A stretch of DNA of 64,000 bases from the NCBI GenBank assembly GCA_021805865.1, contig JAJZDX010000014.1:60941-124940 (forward strand), given 5' to 3'. Below are positions 36,492 through 45,417 of this stretch, in pieces; position 1 is the first letter of the stretch, and each line of letters opens with the position of its first letter. This DNA comes from Pseudomonadota bacterium (GTDB taxonomy: Bacteria; Pseudomonadota; Gammaproteobacteria; Steroidobacterales; Steroidobacteraceae). The position numbers and the translations under genes were made by a program. The notes beneath the pieces were generated by a model. It did not search any database. It saw only the letters and a list, made by a program, of their open reading frames with translations, and was not told the DNA's origin.

Positions 36492-38069
36492 TCACTTCAC
36501 CGGGCGTATGGTCTCGGGGACGGTCGCGGCGCCGAAACGCTCGCGAAAGCCCTGTACGCCGGGATCGGCCTCGAACACTCGGCGCGCCGCTTCCACCTCC
36601 TCCTGGGAAGCGCGCTGGCGGGCCTGCGCGGGGGTCTCGGCCGGCTCGCTCGCGGTGACGAACTCCAGACGGACCGGCTCGCCGTAGTGCTTGGAGAGCG
36701 CCTGGATGAGCTTCTCCTCCAGCGATGCAGTCCGCAACGAGCGGCTGCGCGGGTCGATCGAGAGCTTCACGACCGAGCCCTCGCGCCCGATGAGCGCGCA
36801 GTGGCTCGCCAGCTGGCGCGCGGCGCCCTGCAGATCGAGCTGCGCCAGCAGGCTGTCCCATCCTCCCGAGGCGCTTGCGACCGGCGCGGATGCGCTCTGC
36901 GGCGCGCGCGGCGCGGAATTTGCCGCGCTAGCCGGCGCGCGGCCGCGCACGGGCGTCACCGATGTGTGCCCCTCATCGGTCGCGGGGCGGAAGGCGATCA
37001 TCCGCAGCAGCGTCATCTCGAAGCCGGTGCGCGGATCGGGTGCGAGTGTGAGATCGCGCCGTCCGATGAGCGCGGTCTGATAATAGAGCTGCACGTCCTC
37101 GGCCCCGAGCGATCCGGCCAGGCGTGCGATCCGCTCGGCCGGATAGAGCTCATCGCCCTCGTAGTCACTGACCACCTGCTTGATCGCGATGCGTGTCAGG
37201 AGCGAGGCGAGCTCATCGAGGAGCTGCGCATAGTCCGGCGCCCATTGCTCCAGCGACTGGGCAAAGCGCACGAGCTCGGCCGCATCCGCCGCGGCGAGCC
37301 GCTCGGCGAGCTGCACCACATGATCGCGCGCCACGGTGCCGAGCATGGCGCGCGCCTCGGCCTCCCCCGCGCGCCCACCGCCGAAGGCGATGAGTTGATC
37401 GAGAAGCGACAGCCCGTCGCGCATGCTGCCGTCGGCGGCCTGCGCCACGAGGGCAATGCCTGCCGGCTCGAAACCGATGTCCTCCTTCTCGAGAATCGCC
37501 TTCAGGTGCTCGCCGATCTGCGCCGTCGGGATGCGCTTGAGGTTGAACTGCAGGCAGCGCGACAGCACGGTCACCGGCAGCTTCTGCGGGTCGGTGGTCG
37601 CGAGCAGGAATTTCACGTGCGGCGGCGGCTCCTCGAGCGTCTTCAGCAGCGCGTTGAAGGAGTGAGTGGAGAGCATGTGCACCTCGTCGATGAGGTACAC
37701 CTTGCAGCGGCCCCGCGTGGGAGCGAACTGCACGTTGTCCAGGATCTCGCGCGTATCGTCGACCTTGGTGCGTGAGGCGGCGTCGACCTCGATGAGATCG
37801 ACGAATCGGCCGGCGTCGATCTCGCGGCAGCTCGAGCATTCCCCGCACGGCTCGGCACCCACCCCGCGCTCGCAGTTCAGGCACTTCGCGAGGATGCGCG
37901 CGATAGTGGTCTTGCCGACGCCGCGGGTGCCGGTGAAGAGAAACGCATGGTGGACTCGGCCGGTCTCGAGCGCATTGACCAGCGCGCGGCGGACATGATC
38001 CTGGCCGACGAGCTCGGCGAAGGTCTTCGGCCGCCACTTGCGCGCCAGCGCGGTGTAGGTTTCGCTCAT
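36492..38069 (-). CDS. dnaX: DNA polymerase III subunit tau/gamma
   Basis: DnaX is the motor of the clamp loader and, as tau, couples leading and lagging polymerases. It has 525 residues, shorter than E. coli tau (643). The AAA+ domain has FTGTRGVGKTTIARILAKCL with the P-loop near residues 46-53, a zinc module of four Cys (CERGVGAEPCGECSSC region), DEVHMLSTHSFNALLKTLEE, and the sensor LLATTDPQKLPVTVLSRCLQ. A Pro/Ala linker lies at about 375-400 and a short tau domain follows. I see no A-rich slippery sequence like that producing gamma in E. coli. The SRP RNA gene ends 29 bases upstream. Confidence 0.97.
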   Translation of the reverse strand: MSETYTALARKWRPKTFAELVGQDHVRRALVNALETGRVHHAFLFTGTRGVGKTTIARILAKCLNCERGVGAEPCGECSSCREIDAGRFVDLIEVDAASRTKVDDTREILDNVQFAPTRGRCKVYLIDEVHMLSTHSFNALLKTLEEPPPHVKFLLATTDPQKLPVTVLSRCLQFNLKRIPTAQIGEHLKAILEKEDIGFEPAGIALVAQAADGSMRDGLSLLDQLIAFGGGRAGEAEARAMLGTVARDHVVQLAERLAAADAAELVRFAQSLEQWAPDYAQLLDELASLLTRIAIKQVVSDYEGDELYPAERIARLAGSLGAEDVQLYYQTALIGRRDLTLAPDPRTGFEMTLLRMIAFRPATDEGHTSVTPVRGRAPASAANSAPRAPQSASAPVASASGGWDSLLAQLDLQGAARQLASHCALIGREGSVVKLSIDPRSRSLRTASLEEKLIQALSKHYGEPVRLEFVTASEPAETPAQARQRASQEEVEAARRVFEADPGVQGFRERFGAATVPETIRPVK

Positions 38070-38097
38070 GCCTCGGGCTACCTGAACCGGGAAGGGA

Positions 38098-38210
38098 GGC
38101 GGCCCGCACCAGCGGGTGCTCCGGCACCCGACATCGCCGCTGCCGCTGCTGCCTTCCGGCCCTGACGGGATTCACGACTGGTCGTCGCGGAGTAGCCGAT
38201 GCGGGCCACC
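38098..38210 (-). ncRNA. ffs: Signal recognition particle 4.5S RNA
   Basis: The minus strand carries the SRP RNA helix-8 signature GTCAGGGCCGGAAGGCAGCA, including the GGAA tetraloop and the asymmetric loop that bind Ffh. The 5' segment GGTGGCCCGCA (38210 to 38200) pairs with the 3' segment TGCGGGCCGCC (38108 to 38098) with one G-U pair. This closes a hairpin of about 113 bases, matching the 114-base E. coli RNA. The exact ends are inferred from this pairing. It lies just upstream of dnaX on the same strand, a location also seen in Pseudomonas. Confidence 0.9.
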
Positions 38211-38626
38211 ACAGCCATTCATTTTGCAGAAAACCCAGGCCTCTCGAGCCGGGTCAAACCCGCCCGAGCCGGCGTATGCCGACACAGGGATCGGGACTTA
38301 AGGGCTCCATCATAGCAGCGCCCGCCAGTCCGTGCCGGGTGATCGGGCGCGACTCACCGGCAGTGCGGCCCGAGGCCTGGGTCGCCGGGAGGGAAAGACG
38401 CGCTCATGCCTGGGCGAACGAGCGTTTGCGCGGCACCAGCGCCCAGCGGGGATTGGCCGGCGCCGTTGCGCGAATCGATGCCGGGCTCACCCGGGAACCC
38501 TGGCCACTCTTCCGATGAGGATCGGGCGCTGCGCACGCATGCGCTGCCCGCAGGGCTCCCGGGAGGCTCGCGTCCCGCGAACCGCACTCGTGGAGCGGGC
38601 GGGACGCGCCGCAAGAAGCGGGACCC
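38211..38626. other. Gene-free 416-bp gap between ffs and the HPP-like gene
   Basis: No frame here looks like a protein; the 86-116 codon frames on both strands are arginine-rich shadows. The left end must contain the ffs promoter. The A/T-richer patch at about 38215-38235 is the likely -10 region, with no clear -35. I see no further RNA gene or repeat. Confidence 0.4.
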
Positions 38627-39592
38627 TCACCGCGAGCGCGCCTCGCGCAGGCGCAGCAGCTTTCTCCAGGCGTAGAACGTGAGAACCTGCAGGGCCGTGC
38701 CCGCCACGACCGCCACGGGGAACGACCAGTCCGGCCGGACCAGCACGAACGGCAGAAGCCCCACCGCCAGAGCCGGGGGCACGTGCAGGTCGAGCACCTG
38801 AAGAACCGCCACGCCGGCCAGAATGCTCAGCGTCGCGCCGAAGGGCCCCACCCCAAGCACCGTCACGCACGCCACCCCCGCCACGGCGGTGAGACCACAG
38901 GCTGCGAGCAGGGCAAAGGGGCGATTGGCCCAGGGACAATGGGCAGGGTGGGAGAACATCTCGAAGCCGATCACCACGAGGGGCGGGAACAGCACCATCC
39001 GGTCGCCGCTCAGCTCGGCTGCGCCGATCACCAGCAGCAGGAACAGAAGAAAGAATGGCACCCAGCTGTAGTCCCCCGGCGCCCGCTCGACCGCATCGTC
39101 GTCCGCATCGAGCATCGCCTCGGCGGGCAGGGGGAAGCCGATCCGCCGCCACAGCAGGGAAAGGCCCGCGAGCAGCACGGTGCCGATGAGGATCGACGGC
39201 GGATACCAGCCGCTGCGGATCTGAAGCGCGAGCGGCATGAGGCCGGCGGAGATGGCCGGTGCAATCGGCGATTTCAGCACGGCGATCACCACCGCGGACC
39301 AGCCGACATCGAGCAGGACGGAGAGCATGCCGTAAGGCAGATGGCGGACGATCAAGGTGCCGCCGACAGCCGTCAACAGCGGGGTCAGTACGAGCATGAG
39401 CGGCGCGCGCGCCCACACCCCATGCGGCCGCTTCAGAACGTCATGACTCAGGGCGCCAAGCTCGGGAAACAGCACGTAGAACAGCCCCGTCGCCTGCGCG
39501 ATGAAGGCGATGAGCCCGATGTACAGGGCGGTGGCGGGCTCGGCGAGCCACGGGCGGCGCGACACTGCGTTGCGCACGGACCCCGCTCTCAT
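38627..39592 (-). CDS. HPP-like integral membrane protein with two tandem halves
   Basis: This is a 321-residue polytopic membrane protein with about nine or ten helices. The second half resembles the HPP family: LFPPLVVIGFEMFSHPAHCP followed by WANRPF and later LDLHVPPALAVGLLPFVL. The first half has the same order of motifs: LFPELGALSHDVLKRPHGVW with ARAPL, then LKSPIAPAISAGLMPLAL. The gene therefore appears to encode a duplicated HPP-type unit. Ordinary HPP proteins are about half this length and some are implicated in nitrite transport in plastids. Function here is unknown. It begins with a GC-rich basic N-terminus and is divergent from the GST-like reductase. Confidence 0.65.
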   Translation of the reverse strand: MRAGSVRNAVSRRPWLAEPATALYIGLIAFIAQATGLFYVLFPELGALSHDVLKRPHGVWARAPLMLVLTPLLTAVGGTLIVRHLPYGMLSVLLDVGWSAVVIAVLKSPIAPAISAGLMPLALQIRSGWYPPSILIGTVLLAGLSLLWRRIGFPLPAEAMLDADDDAVERAPGDYSWVPFFLLFLLLVIGAAELSGDRMVLFPPLVVIGFEMFSHPAHCPWANRPFALLAACGLTAVAGVACVTVLGVGPFGATLSILAGVAVLQVLDLHVPPALAVGLLPFVLVRPDWSFPVAVVAGTALQVLTFYAWRKLLRLREARSR

Positions 39593-39740
39593 GAACGGGC
39601 GCCGGGGTCGCGGTTCGGCTTTTCCATGTGGCGCGGCACGGGGCGCATCTTAGCCGAGACCGGAACGAAACGGTCTTGGGATGAACCTTGACGGCCTGTG
39701 CCGACTCGTATAGACGAACCAGCCTTGGCGGAGGTACCTC

Positions 39741-40688
39741 ATGGGTCAGTTGATCGACGGTGAGTGGCAGCCGGGCCAGACCTTCGCTCGGGAGACCGGG
39801 GAGTTCGTCCGCCAGAGCAGCCGTTTCCGCGACCGGATCAGCGCCGACGGCGGCTCGGGCTTCCAAGCGCAGGCCGGCCGATATCACCTCTACCTCGCCC
39901 GAGCCTGCCCCTGGTGCCATCGGACCCTGATTTTCAGGGCGCTGAAGAGACTCGAGGACATCATCCCCGTGAGCTACGTCGAGCCCCTGATGCTCGAGCA
40001 GGGCTGGACCTTCGCCGAGCCTGACCCGCTCACCGGTGCCCGCCGGATCTACGAGCTCTATCAACGCTCGCACCCGCACTACACCGGCCGGGCGACGGTT
40101 CCGGTACTCTGGGACAAACTCTCTTGCCGCATCGTGAGCAACGAGTCCTCGGACATCATCCGCATGTTCAACTGCGCGTTCGATGCGCTCACCCGGGAGC
40201 GCACCGACTACTACCCGCAGGCGCTCGCCGCCGAGATAAACGAGGTCAACTCGCGCATCTACGAGACCGTGAACAATGGCGTCTACCGCGCGGGCTTCGC
40301 GACGAGCCAGGCAGCCTACGAATCCGCGATCGGATCTCTGTTCGCCTCACTCGCGTGGCTCGAGGAGCGTCTGACTCGGCGGCGATACCTGCTCGGCGAC
40401 GCCGTGACGGAGGCCGACTGGCGGCTCTTCCCGACCCTGGTGCGATTCGACGCCGTGTATTACGGTCATTTCAAGTGCAACCTGCGCCACATCTACGAGC
40501 ATCCGGCCCTGTGGGGCTATACCCGGGAGCTCTACCAGATGCCCGGAATCGCCGCGACCGTGGCGATCGATGAATGCAAGACCCACTACTATGGCAGCCA
40601 TCGCAACATCAACCCGACCGGGATCGTGCCGCTCGGGCCGATGCTCGACTTCACGGCCCCCCATGGACGCGAGTCGATCGGCGGATGA
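39741..40688 (+). CDS. Glutathionyl-hydroquinone reductase (omega-class-like GST)
   Basis: This enzyme reduces S-glutathionyl-hydroquinones, releasing hydroquinone and forming glutathione disulfide with a second GSH. It has 315 residues, the usual length for the YqjG/PcpF family. The catalytic Cys is in ARACPWCHRTLIFRALK near residues 56-59. DIIPVSYVEPLMLEQGWTF, TVPVLWDKLSCRIVSNESSD and the helical domain with NNGVYRAGFATSQAAYE and HIYEHPALWGYTRELYQMPG match the family closely, as does the end HRNINPTGIVPLGP. It opens a stretch rich in thiol and redox genes. The Shine-Dalgarno GGAGG is five bases before the ATG. Confidence 0.94.
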   Translation: MGQLIDGEWQPGQTFARETGEFVRQSSRFRDRISADGGSGFQAQAGRYHLYLARACPWCHRTLIFRALKRLEDIIPVSYVEPLMLEQGWTFAEPDPLTGARRIYELYQRSHPHYTGRATVPVLWDKLSCRIVSNESSDIIRMFNCAFDALTRERTDYYPQALAAEINEVNSRIYETVNNGVYRAGFATSQAAYESAIGSLFASLAWLEERLTRRRYLLGDAVTEADWRLFPTLVRFDAVYYGHFKCNLRHIYEHPALWGYTRELYQMPGIAATVAIDECKTHYYGSHRNINPTGIVPLGPMLDFTAPHGRESIGG

Positions 40689-40784
40689 TACGCAGGCCTG
40701 GCGGGCAAGCAACGCCGTCCGGCATGCCCGTTGTCCGGCATGCGCGGACCTGCCCCACCTTCGCGCCCGAGGATCGGTTGCGCG

Positions 40785-41300
40785 TTACGGGGTGGTCTTC
40801 AGGCTGACTGTCACCTCGGACGCCTGCTGCAGCGTGGCGAGGATTACGCAGTAACGCTCAGTCGCCCTCAGCACTCGATCGAGCTCAGACCGTTCGGCAG
40901 TGGTCTGCAGATCGAACGTGAGCGCGATGTCCCGCATGCCGACCGGCACGGCCTTGTCGACGGCCAAGGTGCCCCTCGCGTCCCAGGCCCCTTCGGCGAT
41001 CACCCTCCCACCCGCCAACTCGACACCGCTCGAGGTCGCTACCGCGAGGAGCGTGACCCCGGCGCAGGCCGCAAGCGCCTCGAGCAGCAGGTCGGCGGAG
41101 CAGGCCGCATCCCCGGCCCCGCCCGTCGCCCGATGCAGACCCGCGAGTCGAGACGAGCCGGAGTCAAGTCGCGCCGTGAGATGCACCGGATCGAGAGCGA
41201 CCTGCGCGCGCGAGGTGACGAGAGCGGACCGGGGATCGGCGCGGTATTGCTGTTTGAGCGGCGCCTGCAGCGCCCGCAGCTCATCGGCATTCATCGGCAT
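40785..41300 (-). CDS. OsmC family protein
   Basis: This is a 171-residue OsmC/Ohr superfamily protein, a cytosolic dimer that reduces organic hydroperoxides through two cysteines. The first is in AACSADLLLEALAACAGVTL (two Cys, at about residues 66 and 78) and the second in ERYCVILATLQQASEV near 150. The N-terminal Arg/Gln-rich helix (ELRALQAPLKQQYRADP) and the strand GGRVIAEGAWDARGTLA fit the YhfA-like branch rather than Ohr. Substrate unknown. The start is ATG at 41300 or 41294. It is divergent from egtB across 440 bases. Confidence 0.85.
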   Translation of the reverse strand: MPMNADELRALQAPLKQQYRADPRSALVTSRAQVALDPVHLTARLDSGSSRLAGLHRATGGAGDAACSADLLLEALAACAGVTLLAVATSSGVELAGGRVIAEGAWDARGTLAVDKAVPVGMRDIALTFDLQTTAERSELDRVLRATERYCVILATLQQASEVTVSLKTTP

Positions 41301-41740
41301 CTCCTGTGATTGAGTGATCCGGACAATACGTCGTGTCCGCGTCCGCGCAAGCGTAACCTTTCTTCGAGCCCCGTGAAATAACCAGGGCGGAGCGGCCGGC
41401 CCGCGCCAACGAACAGCCGCACCGCTTCACCGCGTGTTGGTCGAGCCGCCCGCCGGAGGGCGCCGCGGAGACTGCGAATCTGCGCTCATCATGAGCTGTA
41501 TCACGTAATGTGGATGCCGGTCTTGGCGATATCCGCCATGTCGGATGCGGGCGGCGCCGGCAACGGCCCGGCCACTGCCCAAGTTGCGTCACCGCAGCCC
41601 TTGACCCCGCTCCCGCCGTATCGGCACAATTCCCCGTGCGCTTGCGCAATCTTCGGCCGCATCCGAGATTCCCCCGGGAACAGACCGTCGTCGGACGCGC
41701 CATTCGAGCAGCGGCCGGCCGCAAGAAGAGGACTCACGCC
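41301..41740. other. 440-bp divergent gap between the OsmC gene and egtB
   Basis: The region holds the two divergent promoters. The egtB frame stays open to 41510, but the translated sequence there is proline- and arginine-rich and unlike EgtB, so I leave it out. No repeat or RNA gene is apparent. Confidence 0.4.
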
Positions 41741-43012
41741 ATGATCACACCCGCGCGCTCCGCGGCCCTCGCGCCCTCCGTTGCGGCCTGCAAACTCGCG
41801 CAGGCCTATCAGCGCGTGCGCTCGCGCACGCTGCACCTGTGCCGCACCCTGCGGCCCGAGGACACCGTGGCGCAGTCGATGGCCGATGCCAGCCCCACCA
41901 AGTGGCATCTGGCGCATACCACCTGGTTCTTCGAGGAGTTCGTCCTGTCGCGCTGCGCCGACTACACGCTGCTGCATCCCTCCTGGCGCTACCTGTTCAA
42001 CTCGTATTATCAGTCCGTCGGTCCGATGCACTGCCGCGCCGCCCGCGGGCTGATCACACGCCCTGACTGGAGCGAGGTGCTGGCGTATCGCGCGCGCATC
42101 GACGAGCTCATGCAGGAGCGGTTGGAGCGCGGCCTCGAGCCGCAGCTCGAGACCGTGGTCACCCTCGGGCTGCATCACGAGCAGCAGCACCAGGAACTGC
42201 TGCTCACGGACATCAAGCATCTGTTCTCCCGCCACCCTGAGGAGCCCGCCTACGACCCGCATCTGCCGCGGCCGGATCCGGGGAGCGCCCGCGCCCTGCT
42301 CTATCTGCCGGGACCGGATGGCGCCATCGCCATCGGCCATGACGGTGCGGACTTTTCCTTCGACAACGAGCGCCCGCGCCACACCGTCTGGCTGGCCCCG
42401 TACCAGCTGGCCGATCGCCCGGTGAGCAACGCCGAGTTTCGCGAGTTCGTGCTCGACGGCGGCTATCGCACACCGACGCTGTGGCTGTCGGAGGGGTGGC
42501 GTTGCACCGAGCAGAGCCGCTGGCGACATCCGCTTTATTGGTCGGATGACCTGCAGAGCGAGTTCACCCTGGGCGGACGCCGCGACCTCGATCCGCACGC
42601 CCCGGTATGCCACATCAGCTACTACGAGGCCGACGCTTTCGCGCGCTGGGCGCAAGCGCGGCTGCCGACCGAGCCCGAGTGGGAGGCCCTCGCCGCGGAC
42701 GCCGATCCCGCGCGTGGTCATTTTCAGGAGTCGGGCCGGCTGCAGCCCTGTGCCACGGCCTGCACGGGCCTGCGGCAGATGCTCGGCGACGTCTGGGAAT
42801 GGACCGCCAGCGCCTACGTCGGTTATCCGGGATTTCGCGTGCCGCCCGGGGCGCTCGGCGAGTACAACGGCAAGTTCATGTGTGGACAGTGGGTGCTGCG
42901 GGGCGGCTCGTGCGCGACGCCACTCGGACACATCCGCACCACCTACCGCAACTTCTTCTACCCGCCGGACCGCTGGCAGTTCATGGGTCTGCGCCTGGCG
43001 CGCGACGCATGA
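41741..43012 (+). CDS. egtB: Ergothioneine biosynthesis protein EgtB (sulfoxide synthase)
   Basis: EgtB is a non-haem iron enzyme that joins hercynine to a thiol donor (gamma-glutamylcysteine or cysteine) with O2 to form a sulfoxide. From the ATG at 41741, with GAAGAGGA upstream, it has 423 residues. The N-terminal DinB-like domain carries iron-binding His in PTKWHLAHTTWFFEEFVL near residue 57 and in LGLHHEQQHQELLLTD near 146-153. The C-terminal formylglycine-generating-enzyme-like domain has DRPVSNAEFREFVLDGGY, LPTEPEWEALA and GDVWEWTASAYVGYPGF, ending FYPPDRWQFMGLRLARD. The hercynine methyltransferase egtD is not adjacent in this window. Confidence 0.93.
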   Translation: MITPARSAALAPSVAACKLAQAYQRVRSRTLHLCRTLRPEDTVAQSMADASPTKWHLAHTTWFFEEFVLSRCADYTLLHPSWRYLFNSYYQSVGPMHCRAARGLITRPDWSEVLAYRARIDELMQERLERGLEPQLETVVTLGLHHEQQHQELLLTDIKHLFSRHPEEPAYDPHLPRPDPGSARALLYLPGPDGAIAIGHDGADFSFDNERPRHTVWLAPYQLADRPVSNAEFREFVLDGGYRTPTLWLSEGWRCTEQSRWRHPLYWSDDLQSEFTLGGRRDLDPHAPVCHISYYEADAFARWAQARLPTEPEWEALAADADPARGHFQESGRLQPCATACTGLRQMLGDVWEWTASAYVGYPGFRVPPGALGEYNGKFMCGQWVLRGGSCATPLGHIRTTYRNFFYPPDRWQFMGLRLARDA

Positions 43013-43046
43013 GCGCGCCAGGCGCAAGCGTCCAATCGACCGTCCG

Positions 43047-43919
43047 TCATTTCGCGGCCGAGAGCTTGTCCTGCGTCCTGGTTTCGAAATCCCGCGCATC
43101 GTGGCGCTCGTGCAGCTGGCTCGAGGGCTCGCCGCTGATCCGATTCACCATGCGCCCGCGCCGCACGGCCGGCCGCTCGAGAAGCAAGTCAGCCCAGCGC
43201 TGGACGTTGCGGTACTCGTGCACGCTCAGGAACTCGGCCGCACCGTAGGACCATCCCTTCGCCAGCCCGCCGTACCAGGGGAAGATCGCCATGTCCGCGA
43301 TCGTGTACTCGGGACCCGCCACGTACTCGCTCTGCGCCAGACGGCGATCGAGCACATCGAGCTGGCGCTTGACCTCCATGGCGAACCGGTCGATTGCATA
43401 TTCGATCTTCACCGGCGCATAGGCGTAGAAGTGACCGAATCCGCCGCCCAGATAAGGCGCGCTGCCCACCTGCCAGAAAAGCCACGAAAGGCATTCCGCA
43501 CGCGCTGCGGCCTGCGCCGGCAGGAAGGCGCCGAACTTCTCCGCGAGATAGACCAGAATCGAGCCGGACTCGAAGACGCGGATCGGCCCCGGGCCGCTTC
43601 GATCGAGCAGGGCCGGAATCTTGGAGTTGGGATTCACCGCGACGAAGCCGCTGCCGAACTGATCGCCGTCCGAGATCCGGATCAGCCAGGCATCGTACTC
43701 GGCTCCGGCGTGCCCGAGCGCGAGCAGCTCCTCCAGCAGGATCGTGACCTTGACGCCGTTCGGCGTGCCGAGGGAGTAAAGCTGCAGCGGATGGCGGCCG
43801 ACCGGCAGCTCCTTCTCGTGCGTCGGCCCGGCAATCGGGCGATTGATGCTTGCGAACCGTCCGCCGCTCGGCTTGTTCCAGGTCCAGACCTTCGGCGGCG
43901 CGTATTCGGAATCAGCCAT
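43047..43919 (-). CDS. yghU: Glutathione-dependent disulfide-bond oxidoreductase, YghU-type GST
   Basis: This nu-class GST reduces disulfides with two bound glutathiones. I start at the ATG at 43919 (MADSEYAPPKVWTWNKPSGG), with GGAGG seven bases upstream, for 290 residues (E. coli YghU 288). The family N-terminus GRFASINRPIAGPTHEKELP, the thioredoxin-fold segment YSLGTPNGVKVTILLEELLA, the glutathione-binding VNPNSKIPALLD and VFESGSILVYLAEKFGAFLP, and the helical domain with PYLGGGFGHFYAYAP are all present. It is convergent with egtB (34 bases). Confidence 0.94.
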   Translation of the reverse strand: MADSEYAPPKVWTWNKPSGGRFASINRPIAGPTHEKELPVGRHPLQLYSLGTPNGVKVTILLEELLALGHAGAEYDAWLIRISDGDQFGSGFVAVNPNSKIPALLDRSGPGPIRVFESGSILVYLAEKFGAFLPAQAAARAECLSWLFWQVGSAPYLGGGFGHFYAYAPVKIEYAIDRFAMEVKRQLDVLDRRLAQSEYVAGPEYTIADMAIFPWYGGLAKGWSYGAAEFLSVHEYRNVQRWADLLLERPAVRRGRMVNRISGEPSSQLHERHDARDFETRTQDKLSAAK

Positions 43920-44056
43920 CTCAGAGCCTCCGGAACGGACAGACACCGCATACCTTACGGTTCATGCGGATGATTTGAAAATGCGCATCTCATCGCATCC
44001 CCGGGCCTGGGCGCCGAGCGCTCAGGAAAGGCCCGTGCAGCCGGCTCATCCCTCGA

Positions 44057-44668
44057 TCAGGCCCGACCTTTCGCCTCAGCACCGTGCCCGGGGAGCACGG
44101 CGGTCCGTACGATCTCAGGGATCTCGCCCCTGTCGGGCATCCCCGGGATCACGTACACCTTGCCTCGTCCATCGGCAAACACCAGAGCGGGTGTTCCCTG
44201 CAGCCCGAATTCCTCCATCAGCATCTCGTTGTACGCGAGCCGCCTCAAGTCCCCGGGGCTCGGATGCGCCACGGGCGCAATGCCTCCGCGGGAGCCGGGT
44301 CCGTGACCCCAGCGCCGCTCGTTCAGTCGCAACGCGGCCGATGGATCGGAGGCATCGAATATGGCCGCGGCCTTGCCCGGGCTGCTCGCGGAGATGACAC
44401 CGACCAGAATGGCGCGCACCTGCAGGCCCTTGCGGTAATACGGCCTCAACGCAAGCCACAGCGAATGACAGTACGGACAGTTGGCGTCCATGAATACATA
44501 TATGACGTGGCGCGGATGCGCGCTCCCCTCGGGGATCCAACTGGACTGCCGCAGAGCACGCATCGGCGAGGGCGCGGGCGCGGCCTGCGCCCGCGAGGCC
44601 GCCGGGACCAACGCCCAAGCGAGCGCGGCGGCCGCCAGAGCCAAGCCGATCTTACGATAACGGTGCAC
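44057..44668 (-). CDS. Periplasmic DsbC/DsbG-like thioredoxin-fold protein
   Basis: This is a periplasmic thiol-disulfide exchange protein. I start at the GTG at 44668 (VHRYRKIGLALAAAALAWAL), with AAGGAG five bases upstream. The signal peptide ends near SRAQA and the total is 203 residues. The active site FMDANCPYCHSLWLALRPYY has CPYC near residue 63, and the cis-Pro loop is LQGTPALVFADGRGKVYVIP. The insertion between them includes ASDPSAALRLNERRWG, as in DsbG. It is shorter than DsbG (about 230 mature residues) and lacks most of the N-terminal dimerisation domain. A partner DsbD is not seen in the window. Confidence 0.82.
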   Translation of the reverse strand: MHRYRKIGLALAAAALAWALVPAASRAQAAPAPSPMRALRQSSWIPEGSAHPRHVIYVFMDANCPYCHSLWLALRPYYRKGLQVRAILVGVISASSPGKAAAIFDASDPSAALRLNERRWGHGPGSRGGIAPVAHPSPGDLRRLAYNEMLMEEFGLQGTPALVFADGRGKVYVIPGMPDRGEIPEIVRTAVLPGHGAEAKGRA

Positions 44669-44724
44669 GCTCGCTCCTTCGCCCGTCCGGGGGAGCGGGC
44701 GCCATGCCGCCATGATGCAGGTTT

Positions 44725-45372
44725 CTAACCGGCCCGGCCAGAATGCGTTTCCGCGGCCGGCAGCCGCGCGGCGCTCAGCGCCGGCAGCACCAGCGCGCGA
44801 AACAGCGCGTCCGCTTCGGCGGGCGATGAGGCACAGTCGCTGTCGACCCACCAGTCCAGTACCAGCACGAGCGTCGAGGCGACGTGCTGCGCCACCAGCT
44901 CCGTTGGAATCCCCCCCCTGGGAGGCCGTGCCCGGACCTGAGTCGCCCGGGCCATCTCATCCCGGATCCAGCGCGCCAGCACGGCCCGCAGGTGCTCATG
45001 GAGAATGGCGCGTCCCCGGCGGCCCATGCGCGCGCCGCCCGCGGCACGGTTCGAGTCAATGTGCTCGAAGACCGCCCGGCTGAAGCCCATGATCGGCCCG
45101 ACAGGATTGCCGGAGGCCGGATCGGCCGCCCGCATGGACTCGATCGTCTCCTGGATCGCGCTCGCGAACAAATCGTCCTTGTCGCGGAAGTGCATGTAGA
45201 AGGTCGAGCGGCCGACGTTGGCCCGCTGCAGAACCTCGCTCACCGAAATGCGATCGTAATCCTTCTCTCCGATCAGTCCGAAGAGCGCTTCGTGCAGCAG
45301 GCCGCGCGTGCGGCGGACCCGCCGATCGGCTGCGGGCCCGGCATCGCATGCCTTGTGCGATGGTGCGCTCAC
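44725..45372 (-). CDS. TetR family transcriptional regulator
   Basis: This 215-residue repressor-type protein has an N-terminal helix-turn-helix (RVRRTRGLLHEALFGLIGEK, then DRISVSEVLQRANVGRSTFY and MHFRDKDDLFASAI) at about residues 18-70. The helical ligand-binding domain includes VAQHVASTLVLVLDWWVDSD. It starts from a GTG (VSAPSHKACDAGPAADRRVR). It is divergent from a methyltransferase gene, and the 146-base gap contains a perfect 10-bp inverted repeat that may be its operator. The ligand is unknown; TetR proteins usually control an adjacent divergent gene, here the methyltransferase. Confidence 0.88.
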   Translation of the reverse strand: MSAPSHKACDAGPAADRRVRRTRGLLHEALFGLIGEKDYDRISVSEVLQRANVGRSTFYMHFRDKDDLFASAIQETIESMRAADPASGNPVGPIMGFSRAVFEHIDSNRAAGGARMGRRGRAILHEHLRAVLARWIRDEMARATQVRARPPRGGIPTELVAQHVASTLVLVLDWWVDSDCASSPAEADALFRALVLPALSAARLPAAETHSGRAG

Positions 45373-45417
45373 GCGCCGCTTCCCCTCGAGGCGAAAATCC
45401 GGACAAAGTGCCTCGGG

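Noticed and set aside
36492..38069. Programmed frameshift in dnaX giving gamma
   Set aside because: No A-AAA-AAG-like slippery run with a downstream hairpin is visible. The short tau form seems to be the only product.
41510..41740. 77-codon extension upstream of egtB
   Set aside because: The sequence is unlike EgtB, and the ATG at 41741 has a good ribosome binding site and family-like start.
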